Shown piece after piece: positions 1-7,178 of a DNA stretch of 64,000 nucleotides. The DNA lies in the NCBI GenBank assembly GCA_004078665.1, contig SCFO01000005.1, positions 62,001 to 126,000 on the forward strand, given 5' to 3'. Below the pieces are notes generated by a model that saw nothing but the letters and a program-made list of their open reading frames with translations, did not search any database and had not been told where the DNA came from. The stretch comes from Halobacillus fulvus. GTDB lineage: Bacteria > Bacillota > Bacilli > Bacillales > Halobacillaceae. The position numbers and the translations under genes are program-made. Position 1 is the stretch's first letter; each line of letters begins with the position of its first letter.

Positions 1-633
1 GTTCAATAGGCGTTGATAGTGAGTAATAATCAAGCAGCCGAAGTTGTCATTGCGCATTTCGTTAATACCTTTAGAAACGACTTTCAGCGCATCAATATCA
101 AGTCCGGAGTCGATTTCGTCAAGAATGGCAATTGCAGGCTGAATCATCATCAGCTGAAGAATTTCGTTACGCTTCTTCTCCCCGCCGGAGAAACCTTCGT
201 TCAAGTAACGCTGCGCCATGTTTTTGTCCATCTCCAGCGTATCCATTTTGGAGTCCATCTCTTTAATGAACTTCATCAAAGAAATTTCATCGCCTTCTTC
301 ACGGTGGGCATTGATTGCAGAGCGTAGGAAGTCAGAGTTTGTTACACCACTGATTTCACTTGGATATTGCATCGCAAGGAAAAGACCAGCTTGTGCACGC
401 TCGTCCACTTCCATTTCCAATACGTTTTCTCCATCTAGAAGTACTTCACCTTGTGTGACTTCAAATTTAGGGTGACCCATGATCGCAGAAGCCAGTGTTG
501 ACTTACCTGTTCCGTTAGGTCCCATTACCGCGTGGAATTCTCCACCGTTGATTGTCAGATTTACCCCTTTAAGGATTTCCTGTCCTTCGATTTCTACATG
601 AAGATCCTTGATTTCTAAAGTTGATCCTGCCAT
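1..633 (-). CDS. sufC: Fe-S cluster assembly ATPase SufC (partial, runs off left edge)
   Basis: SufC is the ABC-type ATPase of the SUF iron-sulfur assembly complex and works in the cytosol with SufB and SufD. The reverse-strand protein begins MAGSTLEIKDLHVE, and the Walker A motif GPNGTGKST follows near residue 38. The start is the ATG at 631-633, preceded by a GGAGGTA ribosome binding site. The C-terminal end lies beyond base 1, so the signature, Walker B and stop are incomplete or absent. In Bacillus the order sufC-sufD-sufS-sufU-sufB is expected and would continue leftward outside the window. The neighbouring yurZ and metQPN genes match B. subtilis gene order, which supports the call. Confidence 0.93.
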   Translation of the reverse strand, partial: MAGSTLEIKDLHVEIEGQEILKGVNLTINGGEFHAVMGPNGTGKSTLASAIMGHPKFEVTQGEVLLDGENVLEMEVDERAQAGLFLAMQYPSEISGVTNSDFLRSAINAHREEGDEISLMKFIKEMDSKMDTLEMDKNMAQRYLNEGFSGGEKKRNEILQLMMIQPAIAILDEIDSGLDIDALKVVSKGINEMRNDNFGCLIITHYQRLLN

Positions 634-961
634 AAAAAAATACCTCCAGTATCTATTATTATTGAATGTGCTGGTTGATATGGATCAAAGAACCATTCTC
701 AATTTATTCTCATTACAATCTTATATCATTTAGAAACTGATATCAACTTTTTACAACTTCACAAAACCAGTGATATTAAAGCCTTTTGGGATTGTTTTTT
801 GCCCATTCCTTCATTATTATAACAAAACTTGCGACTGTCCTCGAGTGCTCGTTTTATAATCTTTCTCACGGACTTCATATACATTCCAATAAACATCCTA
901 CTGGTACTGAACCGGCGATTAGACGTCTCCAATATAAGACTAGAATGACGTATAGAAAAGG
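634..961. other. Non-coding spacer upstream of sufC
   Basis: Apart from the suf promoter and leader I see nothing here. The leader contains ATTCTCA twice (695-701 and 706-712, forward strand), noted separately. A 72-codon reverse reading frame at 759-977 has no clear ribosome binding site or family resemblance and runs through a terminator, so it is not called. Confidence 0.5.
718..746 (-). promoter_or_regulatory. Probable sigma-A promoter of the suf operon
   Basis: On the reverse strand TTGATA (741-746) and TAAGAT (718-723) are separated by exactly 17 bases, about 85 bases upstream of the sufC start. The remaining sequence between 634 and 1004 shows no convincing gene. Confidence 0.55.
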
Positions 962-994
962 AAAAAATCAGGCTCATGATAAGCCTGATTTTTT
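962..994. terminator. Rho-independent terminator
   Basis: AAAATCAGGCT (964-974) pairs with AGCCTGATTTT (982-992) around a 7-base loop, with U-runs possible in either direction. It lies just downstream of the small reverse-strand gene at 1005-1175. Confidence 0.75.
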
Positions 995-1004
995 GAGTCT
1001 ATGT

Positions 1005-1175
1005 TTATTTATGCAATTGACGGTCTACCTGAGCAAGCATGTCACGACTCTGTTCAAATTCACGCTGCCTTTTCTCTTCTACTTTCAAGCGTGTGTCCAA
1101 ATTTCTGCTGTACTCCGCATAACTTGTATTATGCGCTCCATGCATGGCTTTTTCCATATCAGCAGTATAATTCAT
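1005..1175 (-). CDS. Small hypothetical hydrophilic protein
   Basis: The frame encodes 56 residues from the ATG at 1173-1175: it begins MNYTADMEKAMHG and has a charged helical centre (KVEEKRQREFEQSR). I do not recognise the family. A terminator follows directly, which supports a real transcription unit. The start is uncertain. The only good ribosome binding site (AAAGGATGG) lies about 24 bases before this ATG. It is well spaced for an in-frame ATT codon six codons upstream (base 1193), or for an 8-codon leader frame whose TGA stop falls two bases before the ATG. A cre-like site lies upstream at 1305-1318. Confidence 0.5.
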   Translation of the reverse strand: MNYTADMEKAMHGAHNTSYAEYSRNLDTRLKVEEKRQREFEQSRDMLAQVDRQLHK

Positions 1176-1304
1176 CTTCAGATCGTCACTAATAACGAAT
1201 CCATCCTTTCAGGTAATTTATGTCTTTTAGAATATCACAGGACAATACCCGGACCGAAACGTCAATAAACCCTCTGTGACTTTGTAAAAAAGTAAAAAGA
1301 CCAA

Positions 1305-1318
1305 TGTAAGCGGTTACC
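1305..1318. promoter_or_regulatory. cre-like catabolite control site
   Basis: TGTAAGCGGTTACC matches the CcpA consensus TGWAANCGNTNWCA at 13 of 14 positions. It lies between the yurZ stop and the small gene at 1005-1175, so it could act as a roadblock or control the small gene. Confidence 0.5.
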
Positions 1319-1371
1319 TCTGCTTTGTTTGTTCAATACATCGGTTTTCCTTTAATTTTTTAACAATTCAA

Positions 1372-1740
1372 TCAATTTAGTGTGTTAGACAGATCAGCAT
1401 AAGCATGCTGAACGAGTGTAACCGCCTGGCTCAAGGCTGCCCCTCCACCAAAAGCCGCCGCTACTCCACACGCCTCTAAAATATCTTGTTCAGACGCTCC
1501 TTGATCGACACAGCCTTTTGTATGATAAATCATGCAATACTCATCCTGAGCGACGATGCTGATCCCGAGCGCAATCAACTGTTTTTCTTTTTGCGAAAGT
1601 GAACCGTCTTTGAAACAAGCCTCTGAGAATTGACTGAACTGGTGAGAGACTTCAGGCATTTTCTCAGAAAAGATCCCCATTCCTTCCTTATAATCATGTA
1701 AATAGTTTGCTGTCCAATTCATGGATTGTTCCTGCATCAT
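1372..1740 (-). CDS. yurZ: Carboxymuconolactone decarboxylase/AhpD-fold protein (YurZ-like)
   Basis: This 122-residue protein has the alpha-helical AhpD/CMD fold features: a conserved helix [15 protein letters not shown] followed by EYCMIYH (residues 67-73) and a glycine/alanine-rich [15 protein letters not shown] segment. The family includes peroxidase partners and decarboxylases. This member has only the distal Cys (C69) with H73 rather than a CxxC pair, so disulfide peroxidase chemistry is not assured. The start at 1740 follows AGGAGGAATCA; a second ATG one codon on is equally possible. Its place between sufC and metQ matches yurZ of B. subtilis. Its physiological substrate is unknown. Confidence 0.8.
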   Translation of the reverse strand: MMQEQSMNWTANYLHDYKEGMGIFSEKMPEVSHQFSQFSEACFKDGSLSQKEKQLIALGISIVAQDEYCMIYHTKGCVDQGASEQDILEACGVAAAFGGGAALSQAVTLVQHAYADLSNTLN

Positions 1741-1753
1741 TGATTCCTCCTAA

Positions 1754-1793
1754 ATAAAAAAGTGACTGCAGTTAGTATCCACTACAGTCACTC
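1754..1793 (-). terminator. Terminator of the metNPQ operon
   Basis: Reverse-strand hairpin AGTGACTGTAGT/ACTGCAGTCACT (1761-1772 with 1781-1792), followed by a run of T, 15-50 bases after the metQ stop. Confidence 0.85.
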
Positions 1794-1806
1794 ATTCTAT
1801 CCTTAC

Positions 1807-2670
1807 TTATTCAGCTGAACCGTCTACAGGAACGACAGCTCCTTCATATTCCTCTTCAATGTACGTCTGGATTTCTTCAGAACGAAGAACTTCTACAAGC
1901 GTCTGAAGAGCTTCATTGTTTTCGTCTGCGCTTTGAGCCGCGATGACGTTGACATAAGGAGATTCTGATCCTTCAAGAATCATGGCATCTTCACTAGGGT
2001 TCAATCCTGCTTCGATCGCATAGTTCGTGTTGATCGCTACAAGCGCATTTTCTTCACGCTCATACGTTTCTGGTAGGAATGCCGCTTCTACACCTGTATC
2101 AAACTCAAGGTTTTTAGAATTTTCGACGATATCCTCTACTGTCGCATCCACTTTATCTACATTCTCATCCAATGTAATAAGACCTTCGCGCTCTAGAAGG
2201 GAAAGAATACGACCATGGTCGGCAACAGAACGGCTCATAATGACCGTTGTTCCATCTTCAATTGCATCAACGCTGTCGAAGCTCTTGGAGTAGATTCCCA
2301 TCGGTTCGATGTGGATTCCACCAAGGTTCGCAAAGTCATATCCGTTTTCCTCTTGCTGTGCTTCAAGGTAAGGGATGTGCTGGAAGTAGTTCGCATCAAT
2401 TGTCCCTTCATCTAGGTCACGGTTCGGCAAGATATAGTCTTGGTACGTCTCGATGTTCAGTGTAATGCCCTCTTCTTCAAGTAATGGCTGAGCCTCTTCT
2501 AGAATTTCGGAGTGTGGAACACTTGAAGCACCTACTGTGATTTCAGTCGTACCTTCAGAGCCCTCTTCTCCACCTTCTGCGTTGTTCGCTGAATCGTCTT
2601 CAGAAGATCCGCATGCAGCCAAGATTAGAACAAATAAAACAGCTACAAGGCTTGTAAATAGTTTTTTCAT
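1807..2670 (-). CDS. metQ: Methionine ABC transporter substrate-binding lipoprotein
   Basis: MetQ captures methionine at the outer face of the membrane and hands it to the MetN/MetP importer. The 287-residue protein starts with a lipoprotein signal (MKKLFTSLVAVLFVLILAAC) with lipobox LAAC and the modified cysteine at residue 20. An acidic linker and the NlpA-type fold follow, with the family features ILPNRDLDEGTIDANYFQH and the bound-ligand region. It is the third gene of metN-metP-metQ, 30 bases after metP, and is followed by a terminator. Expression should be set by the S-box leader at 4433-4936. The high D/E content is typical of a halophile surface protein. Confidence 0.93.
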   Translation of the reverse strand: MKKLFTSLVAVLFVLILAACGSSEDDSANNAEGGEEGSEGTTEITVGASSVPHSEILEEAQPLLEEEGITLNIETYQDYILPNRDLDEGTIDANYFQHIPYLEAQQEENGYDFANLGGIHIEPMGIYSKSFDSVDAIEDGTTVIMSRSVADHGRILSLLEREGLITLDENVDKVDATVEDIVENSKNLEFDTGVEAAFLPETYEREENALVAINTNYAIEAGLNPSEDAMILEGSESPYVNVIAAQSADENNEALQTLVEVLRSEEIQTYIEEEYEGAVVPVDGSAE

Positions 2671-2700
2671 TGTACATTCTCCCCTTTTTTAAAGTTTAAT

Positions 2701-3369
2701 TTATCTTTTATCCAATTTGCGGGAAGCAAAGTCCCCGATGAATTGGAAAATAAATACGATTAAGACAATTAAGATGGTACAAAACAGTACGACATCAATG
2801 TCACTGCGCTGGAAACCATAGAAGTAAGCATAATCTCCGAGACCACCGGCCCCTATGACACCGGCAACGGCTGTGTAACCGATCAATGCGATCGCTGTTA
2901 CGGTAATTCCTGAAATTAAAGCTGGCATCGATTCCGGTAATAGCACTTTGAAAATAATGGTAGAATACTTAGCTCCCATTGATTTTGCCGCTTCAACAAC
3001 TCCTTTATCCACTTCCTTCAGCGCAATTTCCACGAGGCGGGCATAAAATGGTGCCCCTCCGATAATCAAAGCCGGTAACGCTGCGCTTGGTCCACGGATG
3101 GTTCCGATCAGGAAATCCGTAAACGGGAATAGTAGTAAAATTAAAATGATAAACGGTATCGCCCGGAAGACGTTCACAAGTGACGCCGTAATCCAGTTCA
3201 GGATTTTGTTTTGCCACAGTCCACCCGGGCCAGATAAATAAAGCAATAAACCTAGTAAAAGACCTAAAACGAATGTTCCAGCAACTGAGACGAGCGTCAT
3301 ATACATCGTCTCATTCGTCGCGGTCATAATGTCATCTATTCGAACGTTTGGAAACAGTTGTTCAAACAC
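2701..3369 (-). CDS. metP: Methionine ABC transporter permease
   Basis: This is the membrane subunit of the methionine importer (called MetI in E. coli). It has 222 residues with five or six hydrophobic spans and a binding-protein-dependent permease loop near residue 120-140 (EVDKGVVEAAKSMGAKYSTIIFKVLLPES), where the conserved EAA segment docks to the ATPase. The start overlaps the end of metN by 8 bases, consistent with translational coupling. Length and position match B. subtilis metP. Confidence 0.93.
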   Translation of the reverse strand: MFEQLFPNVRIDDIMTATNETMYMTLVSVAGTFVLGLLLGLLLYLSGPGGLWQNKILNWITASLVNVFRAIPFIILILLLFPFTDFLIGTIRGPSAALPALIIGGAPFYARLVEIALKEVDKGVVEAAKSMGAKYSTIIFKVLLPESMPALISGITVTAIALIGYTAVAGVIGAGGLGDYAYFYGFQRSDIDVVLFCTILIVLIVFIFQFIGDFASRKLDKR

Positions 3370-4387
3370 TTGGACTCACCTCAACCTCTACAGATGTGGA
3401 TTCAATGAACTGAATCGCACGCTGAATCTCTTGTTGTTCACCTTCAAATTGGACAAACATCGTGCCATACGCACCTTTTTGCGTCTGGGTGATTTTTCCA
3501 TGAAGGATATTGACATCGATCTCGAACTTTCTTGAAACCTCGCTGATCAATGCCTGGTTTGTACTTTCTCCGACAAAGTGTAGCTTCAAAATTTCACCGG
3601 ATTTATACGTTTCATTAATCAATTGTAATGAATTTTCTTTTTCCGGATCTCCCATCACCTGATCAACAAACTTTCTGGTGACCGGCTGCTGTGGATGTAA
3701 AAAGACGTCGAGTACATCTCCCTGCTCGACGATTTTTCCCGCTTCCATGACCGCCACCTGATGACAGATCTTGCGGATGACGTGCATCTCATGTGTGATC
3801 AAGACAATCGTCAGACCAAGTTTCTCATTGATGTCGACCAGCAGATCGAGGATAGAATCCGTCGTTTCCGGGTCCAGTGCGGATGTCGCTTCATCACAGA
3901 GAAGGACTTTCGGGTTGTTGGCTAAAGCACGAGCGATCCCGACTCTCTGCTTTTGTCCACCACTTAATTGAGAAGGGTATGAGTTGCCCCTTCCGGATAG
4001 TCCGACCAATTCAATCAGTTCCTCTACCCTTTTTTTCCTCTCACTTTTTGACACGCCTGCAATTTCAAGAGGAAAGGCGATATTATCATAAACCGTGCGT
4101 GACCAGAGCAAATTGAAATGTTGAAAGATCATCCCAATATCCTGGCGGGCAATCCGCAGGTTATTTTTACTCATGCTCGCAAGATCCTGATCGTCGATGA
4201 CGATGCTTCCCTCCGTCGGGTCCTCTAAGCGGTTCAACAGTCGGATGAATGTACTTTTCCCCGCCCCACTATAGCCGATGACCCCGAAGATTTCACCTTT
4301 GTTGATGGAGACGCTTAAGTCATCCACCGCTCGGACTTCTTGGTCTTTCGTCTGAAATATTTTTGATAATCCTTTGATCGATATCAT
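3362..4387 (-). CDS. metN: Methionine ABC transporter ATP-binding protein
   Basis: MetN powers methionine uptake. The 341-residue protein has Walker A (GYSGAGKS, about residues 38-45), the ABC signature LSGGQKQR, Walker B LLCDEATSALDP and the switch histidine (LITHEMHV). Its C-terminal 90 residues form the NIL domain typical of MetN, which binds methionine and inhibits transport. The ATG at 4387 follows GGAGGGAACATC. It is the first gene of the operon and follows two S-box riboswitches. Confidence 0.95.
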   Translation of the reverse strand: MISIKGLSKIFQTKDQEVRAVDDLSVSINKGEIFGVIGYSGAGKSTFIRLLNRLEDPTEGSIVIDDQDLASMSKNNLRIARQDIGMIFQHFNLLWSRTVYDNIAFPLEIAGVSKSERKKRVEELIELVGLSGRGNSYPSQLSGGQKQRVGIARALANNPKVLLCDEATSALDPETTDSILDLLVDINEKLGLTIVLITHEMHVIRKICHQVAVMEAGKIVEQGDVLDVFLHPQQPVTRKFVDQVMGDPEKENSLQLINETYKSGEILKLHFVGESTNQALISEVSRKFEIDVNILHGKITQTQKGAYGTMFVQFEGEQQEIQRAIQFIESTSVEVEVSPSV

Positions 4388-4432
4388 GATGTTCCCTCCA
4401 AAAATTAAAGCGGAAATACGTTTCGTTTAAAT

Positions 4433-4596
4433 AAAAAAAGCTTTTCTGCACGAGAACAGAAAAGCTTGCGAATATAATCTGTTCCCTCATCTGTCAAAGT
4501 CCGTAACTTTGCAGGAATTGGCACCACTGCAAGAATAAACTTGCCGGTTGCCGGGCATCACAGGGCCAGTCCCTCCGCCACTCTTGATAAGAGATT
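4433..4596 (-). ncRNA. SAM-I (S-box) riboswitch, proximal copy
   Basis: The reverse strand carries the S-box core: CTTATC/GATGAG as P1 (4586-4591 with 4486-4491), the conserved GAGGGACTGGCCC and GATGCCCGGCAACC segments, and a variable P3/P4 arm. It ends in an intrinsic terminator, AAGCTTTTCTG/CAGAAAAGCTT (4439-4449 with 4457-4467), plus a T-run. SAM binding should favour termination before metN, 46 bases downstream. Confidence 0.95.
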
Positions 4597-4647
4597 TTAG
4601 TCTATTAAATTATTATTGCGTTAAGCCGTTTAAATGCTACAAAGTGG

Positions 4648-4677
4648 ATTGTAGCACCGCATGTTCTTGCGTGTCAA
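4648..4677 (-). promoter_or_regulatory. Internal promoter between the two S-boxes
   Basis: TTGACA (4672-4677) and TACAAT (4648-4653) on the reverse strand have an 18-base spacer. A perfect inverted repeat, TGCTACAA-N6-TTGTAGCA (4635-4656), covers the -10 element and could be an operator. Confidence 0.75.
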
Positions 4678-4730
4678 CTAAAAATTGCGAAAATGCGACA
4701 AAGTTCGACTATTCGATCAATAAGGCATAA

Positions 4731-4886
4731 AAAAAACTCTTCAAAAGAAGAGATTCCTATTTTCTCTTCTCATCTTCCAAAGCCTGTAGCTTTGCTGGAA
4801 TTAGCACCGTGCTTTGATTTCAATGAATCAAAACCGGTTGCCGGGCATCATAGGGCCAGTCCCTCCGCCACTCTGGATAAGTGAGG
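4731..4886 (-). ncRNA. SAM-I (S-box) riboswitch, distal copy
   Basis: This second S-box aptamer shares the same core (P1 CTTATC/GATGAG at 4876-4881 and 4769-4774, GAGGGACTGGCCC, GATGCCCGGCAACC). A compact terminator, CTCTTC-TTTT-GAAGAG, follows with eight T on the reverse strand. AGAAGAG upstream can pair with CTCTTCT as the competing antiterminator. No coding region lies between this switch and the next. Confidence 0.93.
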
Positions 4887-4907
4887 TTCGCTATGAAATT
4901 ATGGACT

Positions 4908-4936
4908 ATGTTAGCATGAGAAAAGAATCACGTCAA
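4908..4936 (-). promoter_or_regulatory. Promoter of the distal S-box
   Basis: Reverse strand TTGACG (4931-4936), 17-base spacer, TAACAT (4908-4913); transcription would begin just before the distal aptamer. Confidence 0.75.
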
Positions 4937-4956
4937 TAGAAAAGGAGTCATTGGAT

Positions 4957-5373
4957 ATGCAAAAAGCCCCTCTATTCGAGTTGCCTTATATAAATAGCGA
5001 AGACATCTATCACCTTGAAGAGGATTCAGGGAAAGTCATCGTCCTAACGTTCTGGGCTTCCTGGTGCCCTGATTGTGGAACAGACCTGCCAAAAAAAGAA
5101 CAGCTTTATCAAAATATGGACCATTCTAAGGTAAAAATGATGACGATTAATGTTACAGGTAGGGAACGAAATGCTGAAGAAGCTGTCCAGTACACAGAGA
5201 AGTTTCTTACTCAACCTACTTTAAGAGACAGAGGCCGGGAAGTATATGATGCTTATAATGGAGATGGAGTCCCGACGACCGTCATTATTGATCAAAATGG
5301 ATACATTCATAAACAGTTCGGGGATCAGGCCAACTTCCTAGAGATTGTAGAAGCCATCGGTTCTGTTCTGTAG
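4957..5373 (+). CDS. Thioredoxin-fold (TlpA/ResA-like) protein
   Basis: This 138-residue protein of the thiol-disulfide oxidoreductase family carries the active site WCPDC near residue 38 in the context VLTFWASWCPDCGTDLP, and the cis-proline segment GDGVPTTVIID. No signal peptide or membrane anchor is visible, so it probably acts in the cytosol rather than in cytochrome maturation. The start is set at the ATG at 4957, nine bases after AAAGGAG; an in-frame TTG at 4951 is too close to the ribosome binding site. It diverges from the met leader and shares a bidirectional terminator with yusE. Confidence 0.85.
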   Translation: MQKAPLFELPYINSEDIYHLEEDSGKVIVLTFWASWCPDCGTDLPKKEQLYQNMDHSKVKMMTINVTGRERNAEEAVQYTEKFLTQPTLRDRGREVYDAYNGDGVPTTVIIDQNGYIHKQFGDQANFLEIVEAIGSVL

Positions 5374-5392
5374 TTTCCGAAGAAGATGATAA

Positions 5393-5439
5393 AAGTAAAA
5401 GGAATTGCTTAAGAGAACCTAGGCAATTCCTTTTTACTT
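5393..5439. terminator. Bidirectional terminator
   Basis: AGTAAAAGGAATTGC pairs with GCAATTCCTTTTTACT around a 14-base loop, between two convergent genes. Confidence 0.85.
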
Positions 5440-5745
5440 CTTCACATAACGATCCACTTTTTCAAACAAGTAAGGGACAGAGTGGAATGCATAAATCTTA
5501 TCTGTCATTTCGCCATCAGACTTGATGAATAGACAGGGGACACTTTCTATCTGATATTCCCTCATAAAATCTGGATTAAGTGACGCATTGCATTCATAAA
5601 AGACACCTTCATTATACATTTCTTCCACTACCGTCAGCATCTCTCTTGCTAAATGACACGTCCCACAAAAAGGACTGTGTACAAAAATGAGCGCATCGTT
5701 GCGATGTTTGAGTTTTTCCATTACGTTTTGATCAAGATCTTGCAC
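5434..5745 (-). CDS. yusE: Thioredoxin-family protein (YusE-like)
   Basis: A 103-residue thioredoxin fold with the CxxC site CGTC (context HSPFCGTCHLAREML, about residues 27-30) and the cis-Pro segment ESVPCLFI, which adds a third cysteine beside the proline. No export signal is seen. It lies next to the Toprim gene yusF (11-base spacing) as in B. subtilis, suggesting co-transcription. Its reduction partner is not known. Confidence 0.85.
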   Translation of the reverse strand: MQDLDQNVMEKLKHRNDALIFVHSPFCGTCHLAREMLTVVEEMYNEGVFYECNASLNPDFMREYQIESVPCLFIKSDGEMTDKIYAFHSVPYLFEKVDRYVKK

Positions 5746-5755
5746 GGTGTTCCTC

Positions 5756-6112
5756 CTATATCAGATAAATCGATTTGACACTAAAATGACGGTTCAGCAA
5801 AGCCCTGGCCAGCTCCGGTTCAGGAGTTGCAGCCACTTCACGGAATGCCTTATCAATATAAATATGCTCAGCATGAGGAAGTTCTTCCGTCAGTTGCTTT
5901 CTCAATTTATAGCCTGAGTCATCCTCATCGACCAAAATAAAAACCGCTCGTTCATCCAGATTGTAATCGAAAATCAATTCTTCCATCCGCTCGATTCCCA
6001 ATGTTCCATGGGTGCAAATGATTTCGATGTCCTCATCAAGGATCTTCTTCAACTTCCGTTTGTCTGTAATACCTTCTACAATTACAATTCGATTTCCATC
6101 CACTGTTTTCAC
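5756..6112 (-). CDS. yusF: Toprim-domain protein (YusF-like)
   Basis: A stand-alone Toprim domain of 118 residues, related to ribonuclease M5 and primase cores. Visible metal-binding motifs are the glutamate in IVIVEGITDKRKL near residue 14 and the acidic cluster ILVDEDDSGYKLRKQL near residue 60. The substrate is unknown. The start follows a weak ribosome binding site. It is conserved beside yusE and gcvH in Bacillaceae. Confidence 0.83.
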   Translation of the reverse strand: MKTVDGNRIVIVEGITDKRKLKKILDEDIEIICTHGTLGIERMEELIFDYNLDERAVFILVDEDDSGYKLRKQLTEELPHAEHIYIDKAFREVAATPEPELARALLNRHFSVKSIYLI

Positions 6113-6117
6113 CCACT

Positions 6118-6228
6118 ATACAGAAACAGGCCATGTCACACGAAGACACGGCCTGCACATGATTAAAGTACCATGATCACGCTAGACAAGCCTATGCAAG
6201 CTTGTCCATTCACGAAGTTATGATCACG
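6118..6228 (-). other. Hairpin cluster downstream of gcvH
   Basis: One GC-rich hairpin (AGGCCGTGTC...GACATGGCCT on the reverse strand, followed by TTTCT) probably terminates gcvH transcription. A second structure has GACAAGC/GCTTGTC arms enclosed by two copies of ATGATCACG whose TGATCA cores can pair. Confidence 0.5.
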
Positions 6229-6230
6229 AA

Positions 6231-6614
6231 TTAATCTTCATCAATCATTTCTTTATATTGATCGGCTGACATCAGGTTGTCCAGTTGAGAAGAATCGCTT
6301 GGCTCCACCACAACCATCCAGGCTTTTTCATAAGGAGATTCATTTACGAATTCCGGGCTGTCTTCGAGTTCTTCGTTCACTTCCACGACTTTACCACTGA
6401 CAGGTGCGTAAAGCTCGGAAACCGTTTTGACAGATTCTACACTACCAAAAGGCTCATCTGATTTAAGTTCTTCTCCTACTTCAGGGAGCTCAACAAATAC
6501 GATATCTCCAAGTTCAGATTGGGCAAACTCTGTAATCCCGATGCGAACATTTTCCCCTTCTTCTTTCACCCATTCGTGTTCTTCTGAATAGCGCAAGTCT
6601 TTTGGTACACTCAT
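6231..6614 (-). CDS. gcvH: Glycine cleavage system H protein
   Basis: GcvH carries the lipoyl arm that shuttles the aminomethyl group between the P, T and L proteins, and also relays lipoyl groups in Bacillus. The 127-residue protein has the lipoylation site with lysine at residue 63 in [11 protein letters not shown], and the flanking glycines and acidic C-terminal helix expected. An upstream in-frame TTG at 6629 overlaps the ribosome binding site GGAGGG, so the ATG at 6612-6614 is chosen. It is strongly acidic. Confidence 0.95.
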   Translation of the reverse strand: MSVPKDLRYSEEHEWVKEEGENVRIGITEFAQSELGDIVFVELPEVGEELKSDEPFGSVESVKTVSELYAPVSGKVVEVNEELEDSPEFVNESPYEKAWMVVVEPSDSSQLDNLMSADQYKEMIDED

Positions 6615-6690
6615 TCGAAATCCCTCCAAAAATTATATTGACACCATGTATAACTATAAAAGCATGAAGCTCTTATTTCATAGGATTTGC

Positions 6691-7050
6691 TCACTTCAAC
6701 CAATTTTCTTCAAACTGGTCCTGTTTGAACCCGACGGTCACACGATCTCCATCTGTGACGATGGGACGCTTCACTAGCATGCCGTCAGAGGCTAGCCATT
6801 GAATCATTTGTTCATCGCTGGCATCCTTCAGTTTTTCCTTCATATTAAGCTCTCTATACTTCTTGCCACTCGTATTGAAGAATTTCCGGGTCGGAAGCCC
6901 ACTATCTTCTACAATTGTCTTCAATTCTGCTTCTGTTGGTGTCTGTTCCACAATATGTACAGCCTGATAATCGACACCATTTTCATCAAACCATTTTTTC
7001 GCCTTTTTGCAAGTACCACAGTTCGGGTACCAATAGAAGGTTAGAGACAT
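6691..7050 (-). CDS. yusI: ArsC/Spx-family thioredoxin-like protein (YusI-like)
   Basis: This 119-residue protein begins MSLTFYWYPNCGTCKKAKKWF, with CGTC at residues 11-14, and has the ArsC/Spx fold features LPTRKFFNTSGKKYRELN and LVKRPIVTDGDRVTVGF. It belongs to the branch lying between arsenate reductase and the Spx regulator. The role is not settled for this member; neither arsenic genes nor an RNA polymerase-binding helix could be recognised. Position between gcvH and fadE matches B. subtilis yusI. Confidence 0.88.
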   Translation of the reverse strand: MSLTFYWYPNCGTCKKAKKWFDENGVDYQAVHIVEQTPTEAELKTIVEDSGLPTRKFFNTSGKKYRELNMKEKLKDASDEQMIQWLASDGMLVKRPIVTDGDRVTVGFKQDQFEENWLK

Positions 7051-7129
7051 TCGGATTCCTCCTTCCTTATGGTTGCTTTATATTTTACCACACGAAGAGG
7101 GGATTTTTCATCGTTTTCCTATCTCTCGT

Positions 7130-7167
7130 AAAAAAGCCTTCCTTTTGAGTGATTCAAAAGGAAGGCC
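7130..7167 (-). terminator. Terminator of the fad operon
   Basis: GCCTTCCTTTTGA (7136-7148) pairs with TCAAAAGGAAGGC (7154-7166), with a T-run on the reverse strand, just after the fadE stop. Confidence 0.88.
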
Positions 7168-7178
7168 TGCTCACTTTT

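Noticed and set aside
759-977. A 72-codon reverse frame starting with MSLIFSFSIRHSS
   Set aside because: It starts within a terminator hairpin and has no plausible ribosome binding site or family pattern.
786-1268. A 160-codon forward frame upstream of sufC
   Set aside because: It crosses a terminator and the small reverse gene, lacks a ribosome binding site and has no recognisable protein pattern.
6615-6690. A glycine riboswitch before gcvH
   Set aside because: The spacer is 76 bases, too short for a glycine aptamer, and lacks its core.
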